64,000 nucleotides of DNA, taken from Phenylobacterium kunshanense. Lineage in GTDB: Bacteria > Pseudomonadota > Alphaproteobacteria > Caulobacterales > Caulobacteraceae. The stretch's first letter is position 1. Every line of letters begins with the position of its first letter. The notes below the pieces were generated by a model, which was given only the letters and a program-made list of their open reading frames with translations, did no database searches and had not been told where the DNA came from. This document shows, piece after piece, positions 57,074-64,000 of the stretch. Both the position numbers and the translations under genes were made by a program. The stretch spans positions 496,001 to 560,000 of the forward strand of contig NZ_QFYS01000001.1 of the NCBI RefSeq assembly GCF_003254525.1. The letters are read 5' to 3'.

Positions 57074-59353
57074 TCACGCGACGGAAGCGCCCTGCGATAC
57101 TTTCGCTATGCCGCCCAGGCCGTCGCCGGCGAAGACCGCGCCCTGGGCCAACAGGTCGGCGATGCGCCCTTCCGCCACGCCCCAGTCCCGTAAGATCTCG
57201 GCCGAGTGCTGGCCGATGTCCGGCGTCGGCCGCGTGAATCCCGACGGCGTCCGCGAGAAGTCGGCATAGCCCCGGCTGCTGAGGGCAGGCCCGAGCCGGC
57301 CATGGCTCCAGCTCTCCAGGAAGCCGTTCTCGGCCAGCCACGGATCGTCATAGGCCTCGGTCCCGCGCAACACCGGCGCCGCCGCGACGCCGGCGGTAAG
57401 CAGGGCCTCCAGCACCTCGCCCCGCTGACGACCGGTCAGCGCCGCCGCGACCCGCATCGCCAGCTCGCCGTCCCGAGGTTCGGACAGCGGCGCCCCGCCC
57501 ATCTCGACCGCCAGCACCTGTCCCAGCCGCGCCGCTTCGGCTTCGGTCTCGCAGACCAAGCCGATCCAGCCGTCGGCGCAGGCGTAGTAGCGATGCAGCG
57601 CGCGCACCCCCACACAGTCAGGCCCGCCCGGATCGTTGGGCGGCCGCCCCTCGTAGGTCACCAGCTCGCCGAGCTGAAACAGCAGGCTCTGGGCCATCAG
57701 ACTGGTCAGGATCTCCTGCCCCTCACCTGTCCGCTCGCGGGCGTTCAGCGCGGCGATCACCGACATGGCCACCACGCTCGCCGTCGCCACGTCGTTCACC
57801 GCGATGGTGTGCAGCACCGGGTCGCCCTCGCCCCCTTGCCCGGCCATCATGCCGCCCTCGGCCTGCAGCAGAGGATCGAAGCCGGGCAGCGGGGCCCGCG
57901 GCCCCTTGGTCCCATAGGCGTTGATCGAGCACGAGATGATCCGCGGGTTCACCGCCTTCAGCGCCGGGTAGTCGATACCCAGCCGGCCGCGCACGCCCAG
58001 CCGGTAGTTGTCGATGACGACGTCGGCCTGCCGCGCGAGATCCAGGAACAGGTCCCGCGCCCCGGGCTCGCGCAGGTTCAGCCCCAGCGCCCGGACGCCG
58101 CGGTTGTAGCCCACGAACTGCGCCCCGTCCGACCGGAAGGGGTCCGCCTCCGGCCCCTCGATCTTGATCACCTCGGCGCCCAGGTTGGCGAGCAGCGTGC
58201 CCGCGTAGGCGCCCGCGATCACGGTCCCGAGGTTCAGCACCTTCACGCCCGCCAGTGGCGGTCCTTTGGAAGGTCGCGCGGCGAGGACGCGCGGCTCCCA
58301 GGCTGGGAGCGCCCCGCCAAGCCGCGGCAGCGACCGCACCGACGCGGGGGTCATTGAAAGCTCCGCGGGCGGCGCCGGCATCGCCACCGCCCCCCGCTGC
58401 GGATCCTCCAGCGTCAGCCGCAGGCCGCCATCGGCCACCGCCTGGCTGGCGAACCACGCCTCGCGCCGCCGCACCGGCCCGCACGGGACGTCGTTCGCCG
58501 CCATGGCCTCCAGCCACTCGTCGCGGGTGCGGGTCAGGAACATCCCCTCCAGCAGGTCGCGCGCGGCGAGCTGGTCGTCCTCCAGCGCCTCGAAGGCGTC
58601 CTCCAGGCCCAGGACGGCGAAGGCCTTGCGATAGAAGCCGGTGAACAGCGTCCCGAGGAAGAACCACTCCCCGTCGGCGCACTGATAGAGCCGGTAGCGC
58701 GGATTGGCGCCCGGGGGCGTGCCCCGGGGCATCGGCGGCACGCTGGCCACGTTGCAGGGGTTCATGACCTCTGCCACGCCATGCAGGCCGCTGACCGTCA
58801 CCGCCTGTCCCCGGCCGCTGCGCGACCGTTCCAGGAGGGCCGCGCCGATGGCGGCCGCGCCCAGCACCGCTTGCGCGTACCAGGCGATCGGCAGGACCAG
58901 GTGGATCGGCTGGTCCGCATAGGCGCCCTGCCGGAACGCCGCGCTGGTCAGGCCCATCAGCAGGCTGTGGTGCGCCGGCAGGCCGCTCCAGCGGCCGGTC
59001 GTCCCGTACGGTGGCATCCAGGCGTGCACCAGGGCGGGGAACGTCGCCGTCAGCGTTGCGCTATCCAGGCCGAGCGCCTCGAGCCGCCCCGGCGCGGCGT
59101 CGAAGATCGCCACGTCCGCGCCCGCGATCAGGGTCTTCGCCGCCGCCAGCCCCTCGGCCGCGTCGAGGTCCAGTTCGACGACCCGCTTGTTGCGGTTGAA
59201 GGCCAGGTAGCCGGGCTGGTGTTTAAGCCGGTCGCCCCCGGGCGGCTCGACCTTGACCACCTCGGCCTCGAAGTCCCCCAGCAGCATGGCCGCCATCGGT
59301 CCGGCCACGCCCTGGCTGAAGTCGACTATCCTTACACCCCGATAGGCGGACAT
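57074..59353 (-). CDS. Fused double CaiB/BaiF-type (family III) CoA-transferase
   Basis: A 759-residue protein built of two family III CoA-transferase units, 1-355 and 365-759. Each has the fold's N-terminal pattern (GVRIVDFSQGVAGPMAAMLL; GVKVLNLGTVIAGAYAGTLL). In the second unit the catalytic aspartate is present, Asp493 in LPGFDPLLQAEGG. In the first unit the aligned segment reads LPAHHSLLMG, with His129 replacing Asp. Single-domain family members act as homodimers moving CoA between acids; the tandem form may make a pseudo-dimer with one active half. Substrate unknown. It lies between mce and a small membrane protein gene. Confidence 0.88.
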   Translation of the reverse strand: MSAYRGVRIVDFSQGVAGPMAAMLLGDFEAEVVKVEPPGGDRLKHQPGYLAFNRNKRVVELDLDAAEGLAAAKTLIAGADVAIFDAAPGRLEALGLDSATLTATFPALVHAWMPPYGTTGRWSGLPAHHSLLMGLTSAAFRQGAYADQPIHLVLPIAWYAQAVLGAAAIGAALLERSRSGRGQAVTVSGLHGVAEVMNPCNVASVPPMPRGTPPGANPRYRLYQCADGEWFFLGTLFTGFYRKAFAVLGLEDAFEALEDDQLAARDLLEGMFLTRTRDEWLEAMAANDVPCGPVRRREAWFASQAVADGGLRLTLEDPQRGAVAMPAPPAELSMTPASVRSLPRLGGALPAWEPRVLAARPSKGPPLAGVKVLNLGTVIAGAYAGTLLANLGAEVIKIEGPEADPFRSDGAQFVGYNRGVRALGLNLREPGARDLFLDLARQADVVIDNYRLGVRGRLGIDYPALKAVNPRIISCSINAYGTKGPRAPLPGFDPLLQAEGGMMAGQGGEGDPVLHTIAVNDVATASVVAMSVIAALNARERTGEGQEILTSLMAQSLLFQLGELVTYEGRPPNDPGGPDCVGVRALHRYYACADGWIGLVCETEAEAARLGQVLAVEMGGAPLSEPRDGELAMRVAAALTGRQRGEVLEALLTAGVAAAPVLRGTEAYDDPWLAENGFLESWSHGRLGPALSSRGYADFSRTPSGFTRPTPDIGQHSAEILRDWGVAEGRIADLLAQGAVFAGDGLGGIAKVSQGASVA

Positions 59354-59570
59354 CGGCGGCCTCCCCTGCCAGCCCGGCGGCGCGTGTTCGCGTCTCGCCT
59401 GCGCCGACCAGCAAACCGGGACTTCGATCTTCCGGCAAGGCCGAAGGCGCGCCTGCCACCCCTGAGGACCGAATGATGTTCATCAAGCGGCACACCCACC
59501 CTCGGTGGTAGCCTGCGGCCACAATGGCGCGTCGGCGCTGTACCGGCGGCCGCAGAGACGGGAGGTCTCG

Positions 59571-59930
59571 ATGACGATGGCCCATGCCGGCGCCCGCAAG
59601 GCGCGCTTCCCCAGCCCGCTCGACGCCTGGCGCGGACAGGCCAGCCTGTTCGTGGTGTTCTGGGGCTACGGAGTCCTGCTCAGCACCGTCCTGATCGCCG
59701 CCTTCGTCGCGGCGCTCTACCGCAGCGACGCCGTCGCCCAGCAGATCCTGCTGCCGCTCTTCGGAATTTACACCGCCTGGGTGCTTGTCTCGGTCTGGCG
59801 CTGCGCCCAAGGCGCCCGCGCGCCCTGGGGAATGATGGCCCAGCTCCTGACGATCGCCTGGGCGGGCAACGCAATCATGGTCACCGGCTTCCTCCAGCTC
59901 CGCCTGCTAGAGGGCTATCTCGGCGGCTGA
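59571..59930 (+). CDS. Small membrane protein of unknown function
   Basis: A 119-residue protein with three hydrophobic helices (about 28-50, 57-75 and 90-110), including FVVFWGYGVLLSTVLIAAFV and LTIAWAGNAIMVTGF. The ATG at 59571 follows GGGAGG. No family is recognised. It is divergent from the CoA-transferase gene across a 217-base gap in which I see no gene, and is followed by the PEP-CTERM gene on the same strand. Confidence 0.75.
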   Translation: MTMAHAGARKARFPSPLDAWRGQASLFVVFWGYGVLLSTVLIAAFVAALYRSDAVAQQILLPLFGIYTAWVLVSVWRCAQGARAPWGMMAQLLTIAWAGNAIMVTGFLQLRLLEGYLGG

Positions 59931-60048
59931 CCATCACCGCGGGACTGTCGACGGGCCAGCCCCGCCAGGCGCCCCACAATTCGCCCACAGCGCGAACTTT
60001 GTCAGCTTCGTCGCAATAGCGAATGGGTTCATCGCCGCGGACCGTGCA

Positions 60049-60081
60049 TCCGGCCGGGCGCGTCTGTACGCGTGGGCCGGA
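60049..60081 (+). promoter_or_regulatory. Nested hairpin in the leader of the PEP-CTERM gene
   Basis: A 7-base outer stem (TCCGGCC at 60049-60055 with GGCCGGA at 60075-60081) encloses an inner CGCGT-CTGT-ACGCG stem. It ends just before the ribosome site AAGGGAAA (60085-60092) of the gene starting at 60099. Neither arm pairs with the ribosome site itself, and there is no U-tract. Confidence 0.45.
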
Positions 60082-60098
60082 AAGCAAGGGAAATCAAC

Positions 60099-60695
60099 AT
60101 GAACCACAAGTCAGCAGGCCTAGCCGCCGCCGGGATGTTCCTGTCGTTCGTTGTCGCCGGACCGGCGGCCGCCGCGACGATCGTCCTGAACTTCGACGAC
60201 CTGACAGGTGTCGGCCTCGTTCCCACCACCTACGGCGGCGTCATTTTCGGCGACGACTTCAGCCACTACGACACGCCTGTCGAGAACTTCCCGCCGGCGT
60301 CCGGCCTGACGACCATCTACGCCAACTACGCCAAGTACCAGCCCGGTCCGCAGTCGACGCAGACCTTTCGCTTCGCCGAGTTGGTGCGCTTCGACGGAGC
60401 CTTCTTCGCCGGCCGGATGACGGTGTCGTACGACTTCTACCGCGAAGGCCAGAAGGTGGGATCCGCCGGTGATTTCGCGCTGAACGGCCAGGCCCGGTAT
60501 TATGCGTCCGGCTACACCGGCCTCGTCGATGAGGTCCGTCTCAGCGGCAGCACCGGCAACTGGGTGCTGGACGACCTGACCTATACGACCGGCGTCGCGG
60601 CAGTGCCCGAGCCAACGACCTGGGCGCTGATGATCCTCGGCTTCGGAGGCGCCGGCGCGGCGCTGCGCACGCGGCGAAGGGCGGCGTTGGCCTAG
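60099..60695 (+). CDS. PEP-CTERM domain exported protein
   Basis: A 198-residue protein with an N-terminal signal peptide (LAAAGMFLSFVVAGPAAAA) and a C-terminal PEP-CTERM sorting tag: VPEPTTWALMILGFGGAG followed by LRTRRRAA. This is the PEPxxWALM variant common in alphaproteobacteria. The middle part, beginning IVLNFDDLTGVG, resembles the secreted beta-sandwich domains found in such proteins. An exosortase encoded elsewhere should cleave the tag and anchor or release the protein at the surface; biofilm or exopolysaccharide roles are usual for the class. The start is ATG 60099, after AAGGGAAA. It converges with rnj with a four-base overlap. Confidence 0.9.
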   Translation: MNHKSAGLAAAGMFLSFVVAGPAAAATIVLNFDDLTGVGLVPTTYGGVIFGDDFSHYDTPVENFPPASGLTTIYANYAKYQPGPQSTQTFRFAELVRFDGAFFAGRMTVSYDFYREGQKVGSAGDFALNGQARYYASGYTGLVDEVRLSGSTGNWVLDDLTYTTGVAAVPEPTTWALMILGFGGAGAALRTRRRAALA

Positions 60696-62368
60696 ATCCT
60701 TAGGACCGTCGTCTCCACGACCGGCCGGCGGCCCCAGATCCGCTGGCTGGCCTTCTTCACGGCGCGGGAGATCGCGGTCTCGACCGTGTCGTCGAACTCC
60801 GCCTCCTCCCCCTTCAGCCGCTTGATGGCCTGGGCGGCTTCGTCCGCCAGGTCGCCCAGCACCTCGTTCAGCGGGTAGTCCTCGTCCGTGGGCAACCCCA
60901 GCGCCCGCACCTGAGGCCCGGAGGCGATCCGGTTGCGCCCGTCCAGCACGACCGACACCGCGACCACGCCGTTGAACGCCGCGTGACGCCGCTCGCGCAG
61001 GGCCTCGCCGTTCTCCGGCGTCAGGACCCCCGCGTCCACGAACAAGCGCCCAGAGGGCACCTCGTCGATCACCTCGGCGCGGCCCGGCGCCAGCCGCACC
61101 ATGTCGCCGTTGCGGGGCGTCACCTGCTGCGGCACCTGCAAATCGCGGGCGAAGGCGGCGTGCTCCATCAGGTGGCGACGCTCGCCATGGGTCGGCACGG
61201 CGATCTGCGGCCGCGCCCAGCGATACATCTCGGCCAGTTCGTCACGGCACGGATGCCCCGAGACGTGGATGCCCGGATGGTCGCGCTCGGTGTAGAGGCG
61301 CACGCCGCGTTCGGTCAGCTTGTTCTGCAGATTGCGGATCGGGATCTCGTTGCCCGGGATCACCCGGCTGGAGAACACGACGCTGTCGCCGGCGCCCAGC
61401 TTCACGTGCGGATGGGTGCCGTCGGCGATCCGCGCCAGCGCCGCTCGCGGCTCCCCCTGGCTGCCAGTGCAGAGGTAGAGGATCTCGTTCTCGGGAACGT
61501 GCTTGGCCTGACTGTCCTCCAGGAACGGCTTCACGTCCTGCATCAGCCCGACCGACTTGGCCGCCGCCGCCATGCGGATCATCGAGCGGCCCACTAGGCA
61601 CACCCGACGCCCGTTCGCCTCCGCGGCCCGGATCACGCTGTCCATGCGCGCCACGTTCGAGGCGAAACACGCCACGGCGACCTTGCCCTTGAGGCCGGCG
61701 ATCAGCGGGATCAACGCGTCCCGCACCTCGGCTTCCGAGCCGGCGTGGCCGTCGACGAAGACGTTGGTGGAATCGCACACCATCGCCAAGACGCCCTCGT
61801 CGCCGAGCCGGCGGATCGCCTCCACGTCGGTGGTCTCGCCCAGCAGCGGGTCGGGGTCGATCTTCCAGTCGCCGGTGTGCAGGATCGTCCCCAGCGGCGT
61901 GCGGATCGCCAGCCCGTTCGGCTCGGGGATCGAGTGCGTCAGGGTGATCAGGTCCAGCTTGAACGGGCCCAGTTCGATGGTCCCGCCCAGCGGAACCTCG
62001 GTGATCTCGGCCTCGTCGAGCAGGTCGGCCTCGCGCAGCTTCTCGCGCAGGATGAAGGCCGTGAACGGCGTGGCGTAGATCGGCGCCTTCAGCCGCGGCC
62101 ACAGCCAGGCCACCGCCCCGATGTGGTCCTCGTGTGCGTGGGTCAGCACGATGCCGAGGATCCGGTCGGCGTATTCCTCGATGAAGGTCGGGTCGGGAAG
62201 GATCACCTCCACCCCCGGCGTCGTCTGATCCCCGAAGGTGACGCCCAGGTCCACGACGATCCAGCGCCGGTCGTGCGCCGGGCCGAAGCCGTAGAGGTTG
62301 AAGTTCATCCCGATCTCGTTCGAGCCGCCCAGCGGCAGGAATACGAGCTCGTCGTCGCGCTTACCCAT
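60692..62368 (-). CDS. rnj: Ribonuclease J
   Basis: A 558-residue metallo-beta-lactamase/beta-CASP nuclease. The zinc motif HAHEDH is at 77-82 (VLTHAHEDHIGA), the beta-CASP part contains VSGHPCRDELAEMYRW and PTHGERRHLMEH, and the C-terminal domain follows. RNase J is an endo- and 5'-3' exonuclease maturing and degrading RNA in alphaproteobacteria. It overlaps the coaX stop by one base (TGATG), so nuoN-birA-coaX-rnj form one transcription unit here. Confidence 0.95.
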   Translation of the reverse strand: MGKRDDELVFLPLGGSNEIGMNFNLYGFGPAHDRRWIVVDLGVTFGDQTTPGVEVILPDPTFIEEYADRILGIVLTHAHEDHIGAVAWLWPRLKAPIYATPFTAFILREKLREADLLDEAEITEVPLGGTIELGPFKLDLITLTHSIPEPNGLAIRTPLGTILHTGDWKIDPDPLLGETTDVEAIRRLGDEGVLAMVCDSTNVFVDGHAGSEAEVRDALIPLIAGLKGKVAVACFASNVARMDSVIRAAEANGRRVCLVGRSMIRMAAAAKSVGLMQDVKPFLEDSQAKHVPENEILYLCTGSQGEPRAALARIADGTHPHVKLGAGDSVVFSSRVIPGNEIPIRNLQNKLTERGVRLYTERDHPGIHVSGHPCRDELAEMYRWARPQIAVPTHGERRHLMEHAAFARDLQVPQQVTPRNGDMVRLAPGRAEVIDEVPSGRLFVDAGVLTPENGEALRERRHAAFNGVVAVSVVLDGRNRIASGPQVRALGLPTDEDYPLNEVLGDLADEAAQAIKRLKGEEAEFDDTVETAISRAVKKASQRIWGRRPVVETTVLRI

Positions 62369-63135
62369 CAGGTCCTGTTCCGCCGCCAGATCTCGAGCAT
62401 CCCGCGGATGGTGAGATCGGGGTCAAAGTGGTCGATGCTGGTCGTCGCCCCGTGGAAGAGCGAGGCGACGCCGCCGGTGGCGATCACGGTCAGCTCTTCC
62501 TCGCGCTCGGCCCTGATCCGGGCGATCAGGCCTTCGATCAGCGAAATATAGCCCCAGAAGACACCGGACTGCATGGCCCCCACCGTATCGGTGCCCACCA
62601 CCCGCTGCGGCTTCTGGATGGCGACCCGCGGGAGTTTGGCCGCCGCGTTGTGCAACGCCTCCATCGACAGGTTGATCCCGGGCGCGATCACCCCGCCCTC
62701 GAAGCCGCCGTCCGCCGACACCACGTCGAAGGTCGTCGCGGTGCCGCTGTCGATCACGATGAGGGCGCCGGGATAGACCACATGGGCCCCGATGGCGTTG
62801 ACCAGCCGGTCGGCGCCCGCTTCCGACGGCTTGTCGATCCGGATCGGGATGCCCAGGTCGACGTTCTCGCCGATCACCAGCGGCTCCACGTGCAGGTAGC
62901 GCCGCGCCAGGTTGCGCAGGTTGAAGATCGACTGCGGCACCACGCTCGAGACGATGCAGCCGTCGAAGGCCTTCAGCGTCAGGCCGGCCATGTTGAGCAG
63001 TTGCGACAGCCAGACGGCGTATTCGTCGGCCGTGCGGCTGGAGTCGGTCGCCGCGCGCCACTGCGCCGTCCAGCGCTCGCCGTCGTGCACCGCGAAGAGC
63101 GTGTTGGTGTTGCCCTGTTCGATCGCCAGCAACAT
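62368..63135 (-). CDS. coaX: Type III pantothenate kinase
   Basis: A 255-residue ASKHA-fold kinase of CoA synthesis. It has the phosphate-binding [39 protein letters not shown] and the catalytic/Mg segment [20 protein letters not shown], then [20 protein letters not shown]. The first motif has Glu6 where the family consensus is Asp; I recall the same in Caulobacter homologues, so it is probably a clade trait. It starts three bases after the birA stop. Confidence 0.94.
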   Translation of the reverse strand: MLLAIEQGNTNTLFAVHDGERWTAQWRAATDSSRTADEYAVWLSQLLNMAGLTLKAFDGCIVSSVVPQSIFNLRNLARRYLHVEPLVIGENVDLGIPIRIDKPSEAGADRLVNAIGAHVVYPGALIVIDSGTATTFDVVSADGGFEGGVIAPGINLSMEALHNAAAKLPRVAIQKPQRVVGTDTVGAMQSGVFWGYISLIEGLIARIRAEREEELTVIATGGVASLFHGATTSIDHFDPDLTIRGMLEIWRRNRT

Positions 63136-63138
63136 CGC

Positions 63139-63879
63139 TCAACTCTCCCCGAAGAACACGTCGCCAGCGGTTATCCGCTCAAGCCCGCCGTCGTCCAGCC
63201 TCAGGCGCAAAGCCCCGTCGGGATCGAGCCCCTCGGCCACGCCCGTCAGCGTCCGGCTGGGCAGCCGCGCCTCGCAGCGCTGGCCGATCCCCGTGGCGCG
63301 GTCCGACCAGCCGGACGCGATCGGTGCGAACCCTTGCGTCGCCCACGCCGTACGCCAGCGTTCGAAGGCCTGGGCCAGCACCTCCAGCGCCGCGCGGGGC
63401 TCGGGCGGTGGACCGGACATGAACTCGGCGAAGGCGGCGGCCGGCCGTTCCACGTCCTGTGGCGCATGGGCCAGGTTCACGCCGATCCCGACGGCCAGCC
63501 AGAGCCGCCCATCCGTCCGCGCGCCAGACTCCACCAGGATGCCGACCGCCTTGCGGCCGTGGACCAGCACGTCGTTCGGCCACTTCAGGCGCGCCGCGCC
63601 GGGCCCCAGGCAGGCGTCCGCCAGGTCGCAGGCGGCCAGCGCGGCCACGAACGACATCTGCGCCGCCTCGGCCGGGGGCCGGTCTGTGAGGGTCAGGAGC
63701 GTCGCAGCCAGGTTGCCGCGCTGGGTGGACCAGGCCCGCCCCCGCCGTCCGCGGCCCGCGGTCTGCAGGGCCGCCGTGATCCAGACGGGGCCGGTCTCGC
63801 CCGCTTCGGCCCGACGTCGCGCCTCGGCGCTGGTGGAGTCGAGTTCGTCGTAGGCCTCGATCGGCGGGTGTTTCGCCAA
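63139..63879 (-). CDS. birA: Biotin-protein ligase BirA (catalytic domain only)
   Basis: A 246-residue biotin-[acetyl-CoA carboxylase] ligase: YDELDSTSAEARRRAEAG, the biotin/AMP loop GRGRRGRAWSTQRGNLAATL and LKWPNDVLVHGRKAVGILVE. There is no N-terminal winged helix, so it cannot act as a repressor like E. coli BirA. The start is a TTG at 63879 lying four bases after the nuoN stop; its ribosome site is GGGG in the nuoN end, rather close. It is part of nuoN-birA-coaX-rnj. Confidence 0.92.
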   Translation of the reverse strand: MAKHPPIEAYDELDSTSAEARRRAEAGETGPVWITAALQTAGRGRRGRAWSTQRGNLAATLLTLTDRPPAEAAQMSFVAALAACDLADACLGPGAARLKWPNDVLVHGRKAVGILVESGARTDGRLWLAVGIGVNLAHAPQDVERPAAAFAEFMSGPPPEPRAALEVLAQAFERWRTAWATQGFAPIASGWSDRATGIGQRCEARLPSRTLTGVAEGLDPDGALRLRLDDGGLERITAGDVFFGES

Positions 63880-63883
63880 TCCC

Positions 63884-64000
63884 CTAAGCCAGTCCGAACG
63901 CGTGCGCGGCCTTGGCTACCGCCGGGTCCAGCCACGTCAGGGCCACCAGCACCAGCGGGAAGGCGAACAGGGCCAGCCCGACAGCCACGGTCTTGGCCTC
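63884..64000 (-). CDS. nuoN: NADH-quinone oxidoreductase subunit N, C-terminal end (gene continues beyond the window)
   Basis: Thirty-eight codons and a TAG (63884-63886). The fragment reads as one hydrophobic helix (VGLALFAFPLVLVALTW) and ends KAAHAFGLA. On composition alone it would be only a membrane protein end; the nuoN assignment rests on the known nuoN-birA-coaX-rnj neighbourhood of alphaproteobacteria and on the sequence looking like the last helix of that subunit. Confidence 0.72.
   Translation of the reverse strand, partial: EAKTVAVGLALFAFPLVLVALTWLDPAVAKAAHAFGLA

Noticed and set aside
59473..59511. Twelve-codon frame with GAGGA before ATG upstream of the small membrane protein gene
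   Set aside because: Too short to support. It has no hydrophobic or regulatory codon pattern and lies 60 bases before the gene with its own ribosome site.

Overview
The window is a high-GC (about two thirds G+C), densely packed chromosomal segment of an alphaproteobacterium, most likely a member of the Caulobacteraceae (Caulobacter/Phenylobacterium type). The evidence is the alphaproteobacterial SOS box (GAAC-N7-GAAC / GTTC-N7-GTTC), pyruvate dehydrogenase E1 beta carrying its own lipoyl domain, LpxI in place of LpxH, the gene order rpsB-tsf-pyrH-frr-uppS-cdsA-dxr-rseP-bamA-ompH-lpxD-fabZ-lpxA-lpxI-lpxB, and a 29-codon gene matching the Caulobacter cell-division inhibitor SidA. The genus is inference. 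About sixty protein genes are described. I saw no rRNA or tRNA gene, CRISPR array, insertion sequence or prophage, and no gene-free stretch longer than about 300 bases.

Layout. 1-3620: the end of an amino-acid permease, lipA with a COQ10/RatA-like gene, and a divergent acyl-ACP-synthetase-like gene. 3646-11364 (minus): eno-ftsB, then pdhA-pdhB-GFA-pdhC-gpx-lpdA, so the pyruvate dehydrogenase genes are interleaved with two thiol-detoxification genes. The pdhC linker carries two palindromic repeat elements that are translated in frame. 11487-20115: mixed singletons (crotonase, secreted PhoX phosphatase plus a small exported protein, rpmF, MAPEG protein, MmcQ/YjbR protein, pyrG, secG, VOC protein, glycosyltransferase, tpiA). 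20262-27205: ppiD-trpE-trpG-trpD-trpC followed by SOS-controlled lexA. 27208-32287: comEC, gltX, gltA. 32774-48003 (minus): a long run of lipid A, outer-membrane assembly, isoprenoid/phospholipid and translation genes from rpsB down to lpxB.

48121-51731 is the most interesting part. dnaE (replicative polymerase) is preceded by a 29-codon membrane peptide gene under a perfect SOS box, the expected layout of the Caulobacter DNA-damage division checkpoint gene sidA. 51781-56611 holds an unknown secreted protein gene, then lolD, lolC, proS, a DUF1467 gene and mce. 57074-60695 is a small accessory patch (a fused double CaiB-type CoA-transferase, a small membrane protein, a PEP-CTERM surface protein) lying between mce and rnj, genes that I recall as near neighbours in many alphaproteobacteria. 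60692-64000 carries rnj, coaX, birA and the end of nuoN.

Functionally the window is mostly housekeeping: entry of carbon into the TCA cycle (eno, PDH, gltA), lipoate supply (lipA), envelope biogenesis, translation and replication. Two SOS-controlled loci (lexA and sidA-dnaE) link it to the DNA damage response.
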